Positions 34,560-44,197 of a stretch of 64,000 nucleotides of DNA are shown here, piece after piece. Origin of the DNA: Cognataquiflexum aquatile (GTDB lineage Bacteria > Bacteroidota > Bacteroidia > Cytophagales > Cyclobacteriaceae). The position numbers and the translations under genes are program-made. The stretch lies in NCBI RefSeq assembly GCF_003316845.1, contig NZ_QMIK01000010.1:62001-126000 (forward strand). Direction: 5' to 3'. The notes under the pieces are model-generated. The model had not been told where the DNA came from. It made no database searches and worked only from the letters and a program-made list of their open reading frames with translations. Every line of letters starts with the position of its first letter. Within the stretch, counting starts at the first letter, position 1.

Positions 34560-37109
34560 ATGCCTATTATCCGGAAATTTTTAATCCTGTTTTCACTGTT
34601 GATTCTGGGCCGTTGCTCAGAAAAGAAGGCTCCTATTCCGGCAGATTCCTCTCCGCCAAAATCACCCCAAGAAGAACTCGAGACTTTTGAAATTGAAAAG
34701 GGATTCAAAATCCAGTTGGTAGCGGCTGAACCCATGGTGCAGGATCCGATAGCCCTGACATTCGATGAAGATGGCAGGCTTTGGGTTGTCGAAATGAGGG
34801 GATTCATGACCGACATAGATGGTACTGAAGAGCAGCAACCTCTCGGTAGAATTTCTGTTTTGGAGGACGAAGATGGCGACGGAATGATGGACAAAAGCAC
34901 AATCTACCTTGACAGTCTCATCATGCCAAGGGCTTTGGGACTTATAAAAGGTGGTGCCCTAGTCGCCGAGAACAATTCCCTTTGGATCACAAAAGACACA
35001 GATGGTGACCTCAAAGCGGATTCAAAAGTACTTTTGGACTCTACATATTCCCAAAACGGCATTCCCGAGCATTCCGATAATGGCCTTTTGAGGAATATTG
35101 ACAACTGGTATTACAATGTGAAGTCAAAGTTGCGGTACAAAAACCTAGGCGGAGAATGGGTCCGCGACAGCACCGAAGCCCGGGGTCAATGGGGTGTCAG
35201 CCATGACGATCAGGGAAGGTTGTTTTACAATTACAATTGGTCCCAACTGCATGCCGACCTTGTTCCTGCCAATTACCTTTCCCGAAACAAAAACCACTCT
35301 CCTTCTACGGGCATTGATCACGGCCTAACGATAGACCGACGGATATTTCCGATAAGGCCAAATCTAGCTGTGAACAGGGGTTATATCCCCGGTACTTTGG
35401 ATGAAGAAGGAAAACTTCTTGAATTTACATCAGCATGCTCTCCTCTCGTATTCAGGAGCACATTATTTCCAAAGGAATATTATGGTAATGCTTTTGTCTG
35501 TGAAAATGCAGGAAACCTTGTAAAAAGGAACGTTATCATCCAAAAAGATCTCCTTTTGGAAGCTTATGACCCAAACCCGGGTAAAGAATTTTTGGCCTCC
35601 ACGGATGAGCGCTTCAGGCCTGTTAATTCAACTATTGGACCGGATGGCGCAATGTATATTGCTGACATGTATAGGGGAATGGTGCAACATGGATCTTATG
35701 TGACCCCCTATTTGAGAGAGCAGACCTTGAAGCGAGACTTGGTTTTTCCGGTTCATCTGGGCAGAATCTGGAGGATAGTTCCGGAAGATTGGGAACCTTC
35801 CCCAAATCCAAAACTTTCCAAAGAAAGCTCCCAAGAGCTAATCAAGCGACTTTCCCATCCTGATGGTTGGCACCGGGACATGGCCCAAAGACTGTTGGTC
35901 GAGCGGGAGGATGTATCCATAAAATCGGATTTGGAAGACTTGGTCCGAAACGGAAAAACCGAATTGGGCAGGTTCCACGGACTTTGGACTTTGGAAGGTT
36001 TGGGTTTGATAGCAACAGACTTGCTTTTCGACTTACTTGATGATCCATCTCTTTTGATGCAAAATACATCCATGCGGCTTTTGGAAAACTTTGCTCTCCA
36101 AGAGAATAATATTCAGACCAAACTCGGGCAATCATTATCATCCAAAATAAAGGATGCTCCTGTTGAAGTTTCTCTGCAAATGGCTTTGAGTGCTTATGCC
36201 TTGAATCAGGAAGATGCTTCGGAAATATTGGAGAATGTGATTTTCCGTTTTGGGGACAATGCCTTGGTCAGGGATGCGGTCATGAGTAGTCTTGGTAACC
36301 GAGAATTTGATTTCTTGGATAAGTTATGGATATCTGAAAATTGGAAGATAACAGATCCTTCCAAAGAAATTTTTCTGGAAATGCTGACTGTTTCCATTGT
36401 CAAGAAAAGAGATCCAAAAGAACTGGAAAGCCTGCTGACAATATTGGATGATTCTCCTAAGGATTCGGATTGGAAACAGCAGGTCGTCCTTACCGGAATG
36501 GCCATCCAAGCTGCAAATAGTAGAGCAAAAGGACCTTTGACTTTGAAAAAAGAACCTCCAATCTTTAAAAGAACTGACCTTAAAATCGAACCTGCAAGAG
36601 TTGAGATGCTGAAATCCATGTTTTCTTGGCCTGGCTATACACCAAAAGTGTTAGAAATGTCATCCAATTCTCTTGATGAAAAAGGGATGCAGCAGTTTGC
36701 GATGGGCAGGCAAAAATACCTGGTAACCTGTGCCGGGTGTCACGGTTCGGACGGCGCCGGAGTCAACAGAATGGGACCGCCGTTGGCGGCTTCGGAATGG
36801 GTGATCGGTGATGAAATCCGGCTTTCACTCATCCTCCTTCATGGCATGGAAGGTCCTTTGGAAGTAACAGGTAAAAAATATGACGCTCCGGAAATCCTTC
36901 CCGTCATGCCCGCCCATTCGACCATGGATGACGCTTCCATTGCAGCGATATTGACCTATATCCGAAATGAATGGGGAAACCAAGCTCCTGCCATTAGCGG
37001 CAGAACTGTTTCCTCTACCCGGCATACCTCGCAGGGAAGGGTGTATCCATGGACCGCCCCGGAACTAATCAAGCATACCGACTCCTTGTCTGTCCTCAAA
37101 CCTACCTAA
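34560..37109 (+). CDS. PVC-type membrane-bound dehydrogenase with HEAT repeats and cytochrome c
   Basis: This 849-residue lipoprotein is read from ATG 34560 (signal ending LGRC); a TTG start 45 bp upstream adds only a poor leader. Residues about 40-405 form a propeller like those of PVC-type heme-binding dehydrogenases (FEIEKGFKIQLVAAEPMV, LWVVEMRGF, GPDGAMYIADMYRGM). A HEAT-like helical region covers about 420-690. A cytochrome c domain contains C724-A-G-C727-H728 and its axial methionine region. These proteins are thought to oxidise sugars in the periplasm and pass electrons to the heme. It is first in a plus-strand operon with a TIM-barrel isomerase and an SDR. Confidence 0.87.
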   Translation: MPIIRKFLILFSLLILGRCSEKKAPIPADSSPPKSPQEELETFEIEKGFKIQLVAAEPMVQDPIALTFDEDGRLWVVEMRGFMTDIDGTEEQQPLGRISVLEDEDGDGMMDKSTIYLDSLIMPRALGLIKGGALVAENNSLWITKDTDGDLKADSKVLLDSTYSQNGIPEHSDNGLLRNIDNWYYNVKSKLRYKNLGGEWVRDSTEARGQWGVSHDDQGRLFYNYNWSQLHADLVPANYLSRNKNHSPSTGIDHGLTIDRRIFPIRPNLAVNRGYIPGTLDEEGKLLEFTSACSPLVFRSTLFPKEYYGNAFVCENAGNLVKRNVIIQKDLLLEAYDPNPGKEFLASTDERFRPVNSTIGPDGAMYIADMYRGMVQHGSYVTPYLREQTLKRDLVFPVHLGRIWRIVPEDWEPSPNPKLSKESSQELIKRLSHPDGWHRDMAQRLLVEREDVSIKSDLEDLVRNGKTELGRFHGLWTLEGLGLIATDLLFDLLDDPSLLMQNTSMRLLENFALQENNIQTKLGQSLSSKIKDAPVEVSLQMALSAYALNQEDASEILENVIFRFGDNALVRDAVMSSLGNREFDFLDKLWISENWKITDPSKEIFLEMLTVSIVKKRDPKELESLLTILDDSPKDSDWKQQVVLTGMAIQAANSRAKGPLTLKKEPPIFKRTDLKIEPARVEMLKSMFSWPGYTPKVLEMSSNSLDEKGMQQFAMGRQKYLVTCAGCHGSDGAGVNRMGPPLAASEWVIGDEIRLSLILLHGMEGPLEVTGKKYDAPEILPVMPAHSTMDDASIAAILTYIRNEWGNQAPAISGRTVSSTRHTSQGRVYPWTAPELIKHTDSLSVLKPT

Positions 37110-37126
37110 AAACCCATTCCGCCAAT

Positions 37127-38230
37127 ATGAGATCCTCCGATAATTACACATCCCCCTTTTCCCCTGAAAGAAGGAATTTCATTCAAAAAACAGGATTGGC
37201 AGCATTGGCGATGGCTTTTCCATTGACTTCTTTTTCCATGAATTTTGAAGGGGTTTCGATGGGTATCGTAGTCCATTCCTATGGCGCAAGGTGGAATTCG
37301 AAAGTCCCGAGTGAAAAATATCCCGGTTTTGAAAATGCCCTCCAACTCATCAAACACTGCCACCAGATCGGTGCCGGGGGCGTACAAGTTGGCGTCAATA
37401 ACTGGACTTCGGATTTTGCCAAAAAAGTCAGGGACCAAAGAGAAAACCTTGGAATGTACTTGGAAGGAAGCATCGGCTTACCAAAATCAAAGGATGATAT
37501 TGACAATTTTGAGAAAGAAGTCTTGACAGCAAAGGAAGCAGGGGCGACAATCCTGAGGACCGTATGCCTCAGTGGCCGGAGGTATGAAAATTTCAAAACA
37601 GACACTGAATTTCTTGATTTCAAAGCAAAATCTATCCTTTCGCTTCAATTGGCAGAACCCATAGTAAGAAAGCATAAAATGAAACTGGCAGTCGAAAACC
37701 ACAAAGACTGGCGCGCGGCTGAATTGGTCGAAATCATCAAAGGAATGGACAGCGAATGGATCGGGGTGACTTTGGATTTTGGAAACAATTATTCACTTCT
37801 TGAAAAATCGGAAGATGTCATCGGCCTTTTGGCTCCTTATTCATTTTCCACCCACATCAAGGATATGGGCGTCAAATCCTATTCCAAAGGCTTTTTACTG
37901 TCTGAGGTTCCGCTTGGAGAAGGGATAGTCGACCTCAAAAAAGGAATTGATCTTTGCAGGAAATATAACCCCAACATTACTTTCAATCTGGAAATGATCA
38001 CAAGAGACCCTTTGGAAATCCCTTGTCTGGAAGAGGAATATTGGGCCACCTTTGATAACATATCGGGTCCTGAACTTGCCGGAATTCTCAAAATGGTAAG
38101 GGAAAAATCCTTTTCGGGTGAGTTGCCTTATACACGTAACCTAGAACCCGAGCAGCGGCTTGATTTTGAGGAAGCAAATGTCCTCGCCAGTCTCTGGTAC
38201 AGCAAGAGCGAATTAGGGCTTGGCAAATAA
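37127..38230 (+). CDS. Tat-exported TIM-barrel sugar phosphate isomerase/epimerase family protein
   Basis: This 367-residue protein is read from ATG 37127, 17 bp after the dehydrogenase stop; a longer frame from 37049 would overlap that gene. A twin-arginine signal (ERRNFIQKTGLAALAMAFP) precedes an AP-endonuclease-2/xylose isomerase-like barrel. KLAVENHKDWRAAELV, GVTLDFGNNYSLLE and FSTHIKDMGVKSY supply the usual metal-binding Glu, Asp and His. Probable role: isomerisation or 3-keto-sugar chemistry in the periplasm next to the sugar dehydrogenase. The specific substrate is unknown. Confidence 0.86.
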   Translation: MRSSDNYTSPFSPERRNFIQKTGLAALAMAFPLTSFSMNFEGVSMGIVVHSYGARWNSKVPSEKYPGFENALQLIKHCHQIGAGGVQVGVNNWTSDFAKKVRDQRENLGMYLEGSIGLPKSKDDIDNFEKEVLTAKEAGATILRTVCLSGRRYENFKTDTEFLDFKAKSILSLQLAEPIVRKHKMKLAVENHKDWRAAELVEIIKGMDSEWIGVTLDFGNNYSLLEKSEDVIGLLAPYSFSTHIKDMGVKSYSKGFLLSEVPLGEGIVDLKKGIDLCRKYNPNITFNLEMITRDPLEIPCLEEEYWATFDNISGPELAGILKMVREKSFSGELPYTRNLEPEQRLDFEEANVLASLWYSKSELGLGK

Positions 38231-38271
38231 ATTGGAATAAAAATTAATCAACATTCATTTAAGATAAAAAT

Positions 38272-39063
38272 ATGAATACTTCAGTCAGTGAATTACCCGG
38301 AATCAAACTTTTTGACCTGAGTGGCAAAGCCGCCATCATCACTGGAGGGTCCAAAGGGCTCGGTTTGGCCATGGCAGCAGGTTTGGCTTCAGCAGGTGCC
38401 AATGTTATGTTGGTCAGTCGAGACGGGGCTGTCGGAGCTGAGTCAGCCTTGGAACTGGAAAAAGCCTATGGCATCAAAGCCATTTCTTTTTCGGCTGATG
38501 TTTCCTCCAAGGAGCAGACAGAAGCCATGGCCAATGCCGCTATGGATGCTTTTGGCAGGATAGATATTCTGATCAACAGCGCCGGGATCAATATCCGTGG
38601 CGCAATTGACGAACTGAGTGAGGAGGATTTCAAAAAAGTAATGGATGTAAACGTCACCGGAACATGGTTATGTAACAGGGCTGTGACTCCATTTATGAAA
38701 AAAGCCGGCAAAGGCAGCATCATCAACATGGCGAGTACGCTCGGATTGGTAGGGCTTGCAAACAGGACCCCGTATGCCTCAAGCAAAGGTGCAGTCGTGC
38801 AAATGACCCGCGCCTTGGCATTGGAATTGGCCCCTTTCAATATCACGGTCAATGCTATCTGTCCAGGGCCATTTCTCACAGAAATGAATTTGCCCATTGC
38901 AGATACCGAGGAGGGAAAGAAATTTGTGGTAGGAGCCACTGCCTTGGGAAGATGGGGCCATTTGAAAGAAATCCAGGGTGCAGCCTTATTGTTGGCAAGT
39001 GATGCCGGAACGTATATGGTAGGTTCGATGCTGACCGTCGATGGTGGTTGGACAGCACGTTAA
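38272..39063 (+). CDS. SDR family oxidoreductase (gluconate 5-dehydrogenase/3-ketoacyl reductase-like)
   Basis: This 263-residue protein has the classical SDR signature: TGGSKGLGLAMA as the nucleotide-binding glycine motif, NSAGI, the catalytic serine in INMASTLGL, and Y-x-x-x-K in PYASSKGAVVQM. The closing MVGSMLTVDGGW is typical of sugar-acid and ketoacyl reductases. There is no signal peptide. It is the third gene of the unit beginning at 34560, and a terminator follows. With this context a hexonate or keto-sugar substrate is likely. Confidence 0.88.
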   Translation: MNTSVSELPGIKLFDLSGKAAIITGGSKGLGLAMAAGLASAGANVMLVSRDGAVGAESALELEKAYGIKAISFSADVSSKEQTEAMANAAMDAFGRIDILINSAGINIRGAIDELSEEDFKKVMDVNVTGTWLCNRAVTPFMKKAGKGSIINMASTLGLVGLANRTPYASSKGAVVQMTRALALELAPFNITVNAICPGPFLTEMNLPIADTEEGKKFVVGATALGRWGHLKEIQGAALLLASDAGTYMVGSMLTVDGGWTAR

Positions 39064-39090
39064 TGAAGAATTAGGAATTAGAAAAATTAA

Positions 39091-39124
39091 ATCCAAACCG
39101 AATTTGGTTTGGATAAGGGTTTTT
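39091..39124 (+). terminator. Rho-independent terminator after the SDR gene
   Basis: ATCCAAACC and GGTTTGGAT form a perfect 9-bp stem around GAATTT; TTTTT follows after AAGGG. It closes the plus-strand sugar-oxidation operon. Confidence 0.75.
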
Positions 39125-39250
39125 AATGAATAATATATTTTGGAGCAAAATCGGTTCTCAGCTTGGTGGAGCGGTGGAAATCGAAGTACAAATGTTCAGT
39201 TTTGCACAAAACCTAATCGATGAACTGCTGTTGTGCTTTCGTTTTTTCTG

Positions 39251-40015
39251 TCACCCGAATAATGATTTTATTTTGTTTAAGTTACTTTCAACGTGTCTGA
39301 GTGGCAAGTATTTAAGGTTAGGTAACTCTTGCTTTAATTTTTCCATTTCAGGTTTTGTAATGTCAAATGCCCAATTAAGTGTTTTAAGGTTTTTAAGTTT
39401 AAATACTGTTTCAACACTTTTGTTTGTCGAGTTAATCATTGTGGTACTTAAATAAATTAAGTTTTTTAAGGCAGCTAAAAATTTGAAGCTGTCAACATTT
39501 TGCTTTTTATACATTCCGCCTTCGATTGTCAAGAATTTTAGATTTGTCAGTACTTTGAGCAAAGAGAAGTCTGATATGTTTTTGAAATTTTCAATTACCA
39601 AAACCTCAAGGCTTGTCAAGTTTTGTAATGGCTCAATACTTTCTATTTTTGAAGAGTCCCCAATTCTTAAATACTTTAAGTTTTTCAGCTTTGATAAATT
39701 GTCTAACGATTTGATGTTGCTGTTTTTTATATTCAGCCCAACAAGATTTTGTAATAAGCAAGCACTGTCAAAAATAGTTTGAGGTGTCGTTGTAGTAAAC
39801 CAAAGTAATTCGATGTTCTTACAAGTTGGTAGAAAGTCAGCCCATTCTTTAATTAATTTTTTTTGTTGTGTTGGTGTCAGTTCGTTACGCTGGGTACAAG
39901 CAATATTTAGTTTCGTCTGTCCGCTAAATTGTGATGGATAAGTAATACTGTCTGGCGGAAACCCATTCTTTTTGTCCCATAACCAAAAGCCATTTTCAAT
40001 TTGATTTTCTGTCAT
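39251..40015 (-). CDS. Leucine-rich-repeat protein, AT-rich orphan
   Basis: In this 254-residue soluble protein the middle and C-terminal parts are a series of about seven 22-24-residue leucine-rich repeats (NIKSLDNLSKLKNLKYLRIG, IESIEPLQNLTSLEVLVIE, VLTNLKFLTIEG), as in internalin-like LRRs. The N-terminal 60 residues (WLWDKKNGFPPDSI) are of unknown type. There is no signal peptide. The gene is much AT-richer than its neighbours and sits alone between two sugar-metabolism units, which suggests transfer. The function is probably protein binding; no partner is visible. Confidence 0.7.
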   Translation of the reverse strand: MTENQIENGFWLWDKKNGFPPDSITYPSQFSGQTKLNIACTQRNELTPTQQKKLIKEWADFLPTCKNIELLWFTTTTPQTIFDSACLLQNLVGLNIKNSNIKSLDNLSKLKNLKYLRIGDSSKIESIEPLQNLTSLEVLVIENFKNISDFSLLKVLTNLKFLTIEGGMYKKQNVDSFKFLAALKNLIYLSTTMINSTNKSVETVFKLKNLKTLNWAFDITKPEMEKLKQELPNLKYLPLRHVESNLNKIKSLFG

Positions 40016-40085
40016 TAGGATGTCGCTTTAATTTGACGAACAATATAATTTTTGAGGAACGTACCCAATAACTCAATTACTATTT

Positions 40086-41414
40086 TCAAACAAAAAGCGT
40101 AATCAGGTAAATCACCGAAATCGCAGTAACCGACATGATGAGCGTTCCCAGACTATGCGTTTGATTTCCCTGTTTGATCGAAAGCCCTGACAATTGGGTA
40201 ACTGCCCAAAAGAAACTGTCATTGGCATGGGAAATCGCAATGGCTCCTGCACCGATGGACAAAGCTGCAAACACCCGCATTGTCTCCGAATCCAAGCCCA
40301 AACTTCCCAAAAGCGGAGCAATGATCGAAGCTGTTGTAATCATCGCCACAGTAGAGGAGCCTTGAGCAGTTTTCAGGGCAAAAGCAATCAAGAAAGGAAG
40401 AAAAATTCCCCAATTGGCGCTGCTCATATTGGAACTGACCATGTCCCCGATACCGGAGTTTTGAAGCATTTTGCCAAAAACCCCACCGGCACCTGTTATC
40501 AAAATGACAGGGGCTGCGACCAACATAGATTCGCCGATCCAACCTGTCGAAGACAAGAATTTCTTGTCGAATTTGGGGGGCAAAGTGAAAGATAAAAATG
40601 CACCGATTAATAGGGCAATCACCGGACTACCAACAAACAGAATGACTGTAGTAAACATATTCTCGCCAAAAGGAAGAGTCGGATACTTGGCAATTGAAGC
40701 CAAAATGATCAGAAGCAAGGGCACCAAAACAGGTAAAAAGGAGGAAAAAGCAGAAGGCCTTTTTAATTTTCCAATTTCAACTTCCACCTCAGCAACCTTT
40801 GGTTCGAGCGGAATTTTCATACAGGTTTTCTTGACAAAATAGTAACTCGGAACCAATGAAATCAAACTCACAATCAATCCCCAAAAGATAATCATCCCCA
40901 AATCAGCCTCCAGAATACCCGCGGTAGCAATCGGTCCGGGCGTCGGTGGCACAAGTGAATGGCTGGCTGTTGCTCCTAAAGCCAGGGCAATGGTTGTTGC
41001 CGCATAAGGGACTTTAGCCTTGAGTGAAAGGGATTTGCTGATGGGATTCAGCATGATAAATGTACTGTCTCCAAAAACCGGAATGGAAAGGATATAGCCA
41101 CTCAGCATCATTGCCATGGTTACTGATTTTTCTCCTATCCAGGATAAAACCTTCTCGGCAATCACAAGAGCCCCTCCTGTTTTTTCCAGAAAAGTACCCA
41201 TAATCACACCCAATAATATCAGCAAGCCTATGCTTCCCAAGACTCCCCCAAAACCATCTGTTATGGACTTGAGAATCAGATCCACCGGCATCCCGGATAA
41301 TAATCCATAGAGGATGGCACCGACAAAAAGCGCTAAAAAAGGATGGATATCATACTTGACAATGGCTATCAGGATGAGCGCCAATGAAAATAGAATAATC
41401 AGTAGGGTCAACAT
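40086..41414 (-). CDS. GntP family gluconate/sugar-acid permease
   Basis: This 442-residue membrane protein has about 12 to 13 hydrophobic segments. Segments such as FGDSTFIMLNPISKSLSLKA, LVPPTPGPIATAGILEADLG and the C-terminal AHANDSFFWAV-like part (ISHANDSFFWAVTQLSG) are diagnostic of GntP. The family imports gluconate and related hexonates with protons. It follows a Tat-exported Gfo/Idh oxidoreductase by 53 bp in the same direction, so the pair may oxidise a sugar outside and import the acid. Confidence 0.92.
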   Translation of the reverse strand: MLTLLIILFSLALILIAIVKYDIHPFLALFVGAILYGLLSGMPVDLILKSITDGFGGVLGSIGLLILLGVIMGTFLEKTGGALVIAEKVLSWIGEKSVTMAMMLSGYILSIPVFGDSTFIMLNPISKSLSLKAKVPYAATTIALALGATASHSLVPPTPGPIATAGILEADLGMIIFWGLIVSLISLVPSYYFVKKTCMKIPLEPKVAEVEVEIGKLKRPSAFSSFLPVLVPLLLIILASIAKYPTLPFGENMFTTVILFVGSPVIALLIGAFLSFTLPPKFDKKFLSSTGWIGESMLVAAPVILITGAGGVFGKMLQNSGIGDMVSSNMSSANWGIFLPFLIAFALKTAQGSSTVAMITTASIIAPLLGSLGLDSETMRVFAALSIGAGAIAISHANDSFFWAVTQLSGLSIKQGNQTHSLGTLIMSVTAISVIYLITLFV

Positions 41415-41467
41415 GGCTGGTTATGGGTTGGATAGGTTTAAATTAAAACAAAAAAGGAATTGAGGTG

Positions 41468-42934
41468 CTATACCTCAAAACCTTTTCTGTATGTTCTGCC
41501 GACAAATTGATTGGCTTCTTCAAGATTGGTGATTCTCATGTTCTCCCCATCCCAAAGCAATTTCCTTCTGCCATAAAATTCCATCTGACCTTTGCTGTTT
41601 TCTCTTCTCAGCATGTAGCTTCGGATGGCAAGATTTCCCATCAGAACCGTCTCGGTCATCGGTCCAGCATAATCAAAAGAGGAAGTTAACCCCTTGTGTT
41701 CGGCACTTCCAAATCCAGCTTTGATGGCATCTACCCACTTGCGTTGGTGGCCATATTCCGGTTCCTGATTTTCCAACCTGTCCGGCCCAAATTCTGTTGT
41801 ACCATCATTCATATACAACTTTGGCATCAGCGGAGAACTGTCGTTGATGTTGGTGGTGATGATTCCCTTCTCACCGATAATCATGACGCCATTGGCACTG
41901 TTTGCACCGCCGATATCGTGGTCTGCAGGAATGATATCAGGGTGCGAAGGTCTGATGCCGCCGTCACTCCAGGTCATTTCGATAGGAGATTGGCTTTTGG
42001 CAGTAGCAGCAAAATGTAAAGTGATAAAAGAGGATGCAGGACAGCCTTCAGGATTGTAATCCGGTGTCCACATTTTGGAGAAAACCGACCCTACACTGCA
42101 TTCCGCATCTTTTGGATAATGAAGTCCAAGGGTCCTGAATGGAATATCGATCAAATGGCATCCCACATCTCCCAAGGCTCCTGTACCATAATCCCACCAT
42201 CCGCGCCAGTTGAATGGGTGTAAGTTGGGAGTGAATGGAATCTCAGGTGCAGGTCCCAGCCAAAGATCCCAATTGAGGGCGCTAGGCTTTGAGCTTGGAT
42301 CAGAGGCAGGAAAAGGTCCTCCCTGAGGCCAAACCGGCCTGTTGGTCCAGATCTGAACTTTGGAAATTTTTCCTAATTTCCCAGAATCAACCCATTTTTT
42401 GACCATGTCAAGCAGGGGATTGGAGGCACCCTGATTGCCCATTTGGGTGACAATCTTGTTGGTCCTTGCCATTTCGGTCAGCATTCTTGCTTCCCGGATG
42501 TTATGTGTCATTGGCTTTTGCACATACACATGTTTACCCCTTGCCATGGCAAAAGCAGCCGCAGGGCCATGCACATGGTCAGGAGTGGAAATGGTCACGG
42601 CATCGATGTCTTTTTCTTTTTCCAGCATTTCCCTGTAATCCGCATAGAGTTTTGCTTTGGGAAAATTCTCTGTAGATTTTTTGGCAGAACCTGAAAAATC
42701 AACATCACACAAAGCCACGACCCTTTCGCGTCCATTCACGGAGGCATTGAAAATGTCGCTTGCTCCTTTGCCACCGGCACCGATAGCAGCGAGGTTCAAT
42801 TGGTCACTTGGAGCTGTAAATCCAACGCCTCCCAAGACGTGACGCGGAACAATAAAGATGGAAGAAGCTATGGCTGCGTTTTTTATAAAATTCCGCCGTG
42901 ATTGGTCAGAAGATTCTTTTTTGGGTTTTTTCAT
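41468..42934 (-). CDS. Tat-exported Gfo/Idh/MocA family oxidoreductase
   Basis: This 488-residue protein has a twin-arginine signal (SRRNFIKNAAIASSIF), then a Rossmann fold (LNLAAIGAGGKGASDIF) and the family motif ISTPDHVHGPAAAFA with VYVQKPMTH; the catalytic lysine is kept while the usual preceding Glu is Gln. The C-terminal domain is the long Bacteroidota type. It is followed by GntP, and a TIM-barrel protein gene lies 186 bp upstream, so it is part of a periplasmic sugar-oxidation set. The substrate is unknown. Confidence 0.9.
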   Translation of the reverse strand: MKKPKKESSDQSRRNFIKNAAIASSIFIVPRHVLGGVGFTAPSDQLNLAAIGAGGKGASDIFNASVNGRERVVALCDVDFSGSAKKSTENFPKAKLYADYREMLEKEKDIDAVTISTPDHVHGPAAAFAMARGKHVYVQKPMTHNIREARMLTEMARTNKIVTQMGNQGASNPLLDMVKKWVDSGKLGKISKVQIWTNRPVWPQGGPFPASDPSSKPSALNWDLWLGPAPEIPFTPNLHPFNWRGWWDYGTGALGDVGCHLIDIPFRTLGLHYPKDAECSVGSVFSKMWTPDYNPEGCPASSFITLHFAATAKSQSPIEMTWSDGGIRPSHPDIIPADHDIGGANSANGVMIIGEKGIITTNINDSSPLMPKLYMNDGTTEFGPDRLENQEPEYGHQRKWVDAIKAGFGSAEHKGLTSSFDYAGPMTETVLMGNLAIRSYMLRRENSKGQMEFYGRRKLLWDGENMRITNLEEANQFVGRTYRKGFEV

Positions 42935-43120
42935 GTTAACTGGAAGTTTGGAATCGGGTATAGTTGCAATTTAAATGGGCGTTTTTTCATAGGGTAAGTT
43001 TTGTCAAAAAGAAAAAAAACCACGCAAAAGGTTTTTCTTCTTAAAGCCTGGAAATAATGCTGAAATTCAAAACGGATGATTAATCTAACAAATCCATTTA
43101 AAATTTTGACATTATATTAT

Positions 43121-43996
43121 TTACCACTGCTTTTTTATCGTTTCAATGGCTTTGGCCGCCTGATTTTCCATGTTTTCCCATCGGCTTTCCAAAGAAACCG
43201 AACCCTCATAACCTGACAATTGTAAAGCCTGGTAATATAGGCTCAAATCCTCTCCGTGGGTTCCGGGAACGGCCCTGCCTTCTTTCTCAGCCACGTGGAC
43301 ATGTTTGATGAGATGGCCATAATTCAGGATGCTTTCGGGTCCTTCGCCCTCCATTTTCATATGGTAGATGTCCGCAAGCAACCTGTAATTGGGATGGTTG
43401 ACAGCTTTGACGATCTCCCCGGCTTCACTGAGGCTGTTGATAAAATCACATTCTTTGGTATTGAGTGATTCCAACACCACGGTGATATCATACTTGGCGG
43501 CGATTGGTCCGAGGAGTTTTCCCAAAGCAATCATTTGAGCGGTAGCTTCTTCTCTTGAAAAACCTTCTGGAATAGATCTCGATCCACTGCTTCCAAAGAC
43601 CACCAACTTCCCTCCTGCTTTTTGTGCACGGCGAAAAACCACCTCGGCATAGTCCACAATCTCCTCGTGGACGGCATTGGGACCCACACTTTTTAAGCTC
43701 CCGGGAAGGAAAATGATAAATGCTTGGATGGGCAAGGGAGACGATTTGGATGCTTGCAAAATTTGGTCAAACTCTTCCTCACTTTTGGTCGGAACAAGAA
43801 AAGACTGCACATTTTCTTCGATAAAGGAGAACCCGGAATTGGCTAAAATTTCCCCATCCTTAAATCCGGCACATGCGCCGATTTTTGGGAAAGTGGTACT
43901 TTGGGCAAATGATTCATGCATAAACAAACCCAAAACCCATACCGTCAATCCAATGCTGATTCTATTTATTTTGAAAAAGGAAATAATCGGGTTCAT
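43121..43996 (-). CDS. Exported TIM-barrel protein, hydroxypyruvate isomerase/sugar epimerase-like
   Basis: This 291-residue protein has a signal peptide ending near HESFAQ. The barrel of the AP-endonuclease-2/xylose isomerase-like superfamily shows ITVVLESLNTKECDFIN, YRLLADIYHMKMEGEG and IKHVHVAEKEGRAVPG, carrying the metal-binding Glu, Asp and His, and a final GSVSLESRW glutamate. It resembles hydroxypyruvate isomerase and 3-keto-sugar epimerases. It is probably co-transcribed with the downstream Gfo/Idh and GntP genes. Confidence 0.85.
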   Translation of the reverse strand: MNPIISFFKINRISIGLTVWVLGLFMHESFAQSTTFPKIGACAGFKDGEILANSGFSFIEENVQSFLVPTKSEEEFDQILQASKSSPLPIQAFIIFLPGSLKSVGPNAVHEEIVDYAEVVFRRAQKAGGKLVVFGSSGSRSIPEGFSREEATAQMIALGKLLGPIAAKYDITVVLESLNTKECDFINSLSEAGEIVKAVNHPNYRLLADIYHMKMEGEGPESILNYGHLIKHVHVAEKEGRAVPGTHGEDLSLYYQALQLSGYEGSVSLESRWENMENQAAKAIETIKKQW

Positions 43997-44197
43997 GGTA
44001 TATCGGTTTTTTTGGGCAAGGTGCCTGAGCGTTTAATTTGTAGAAAAAAAGGAGATTTTCAATTTTAAAAAATGAAAATTATCGAAAAGAGAATAAAAAG
44101 AACATGGATTTTTGATCAGGATTTTTCGGGATTCGAAATTATCATAGATGCGAGGGGTTAAACCGGAATCATTCCCCGTAAAAGTACTTCGATTCAA

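Noticed and set aside
39126-39455. 109-codon plus-strand frame opposite the LRR gene
   Set aside because: Most of it is antisense to the LRR gene, and the rest has no recognisable feature.
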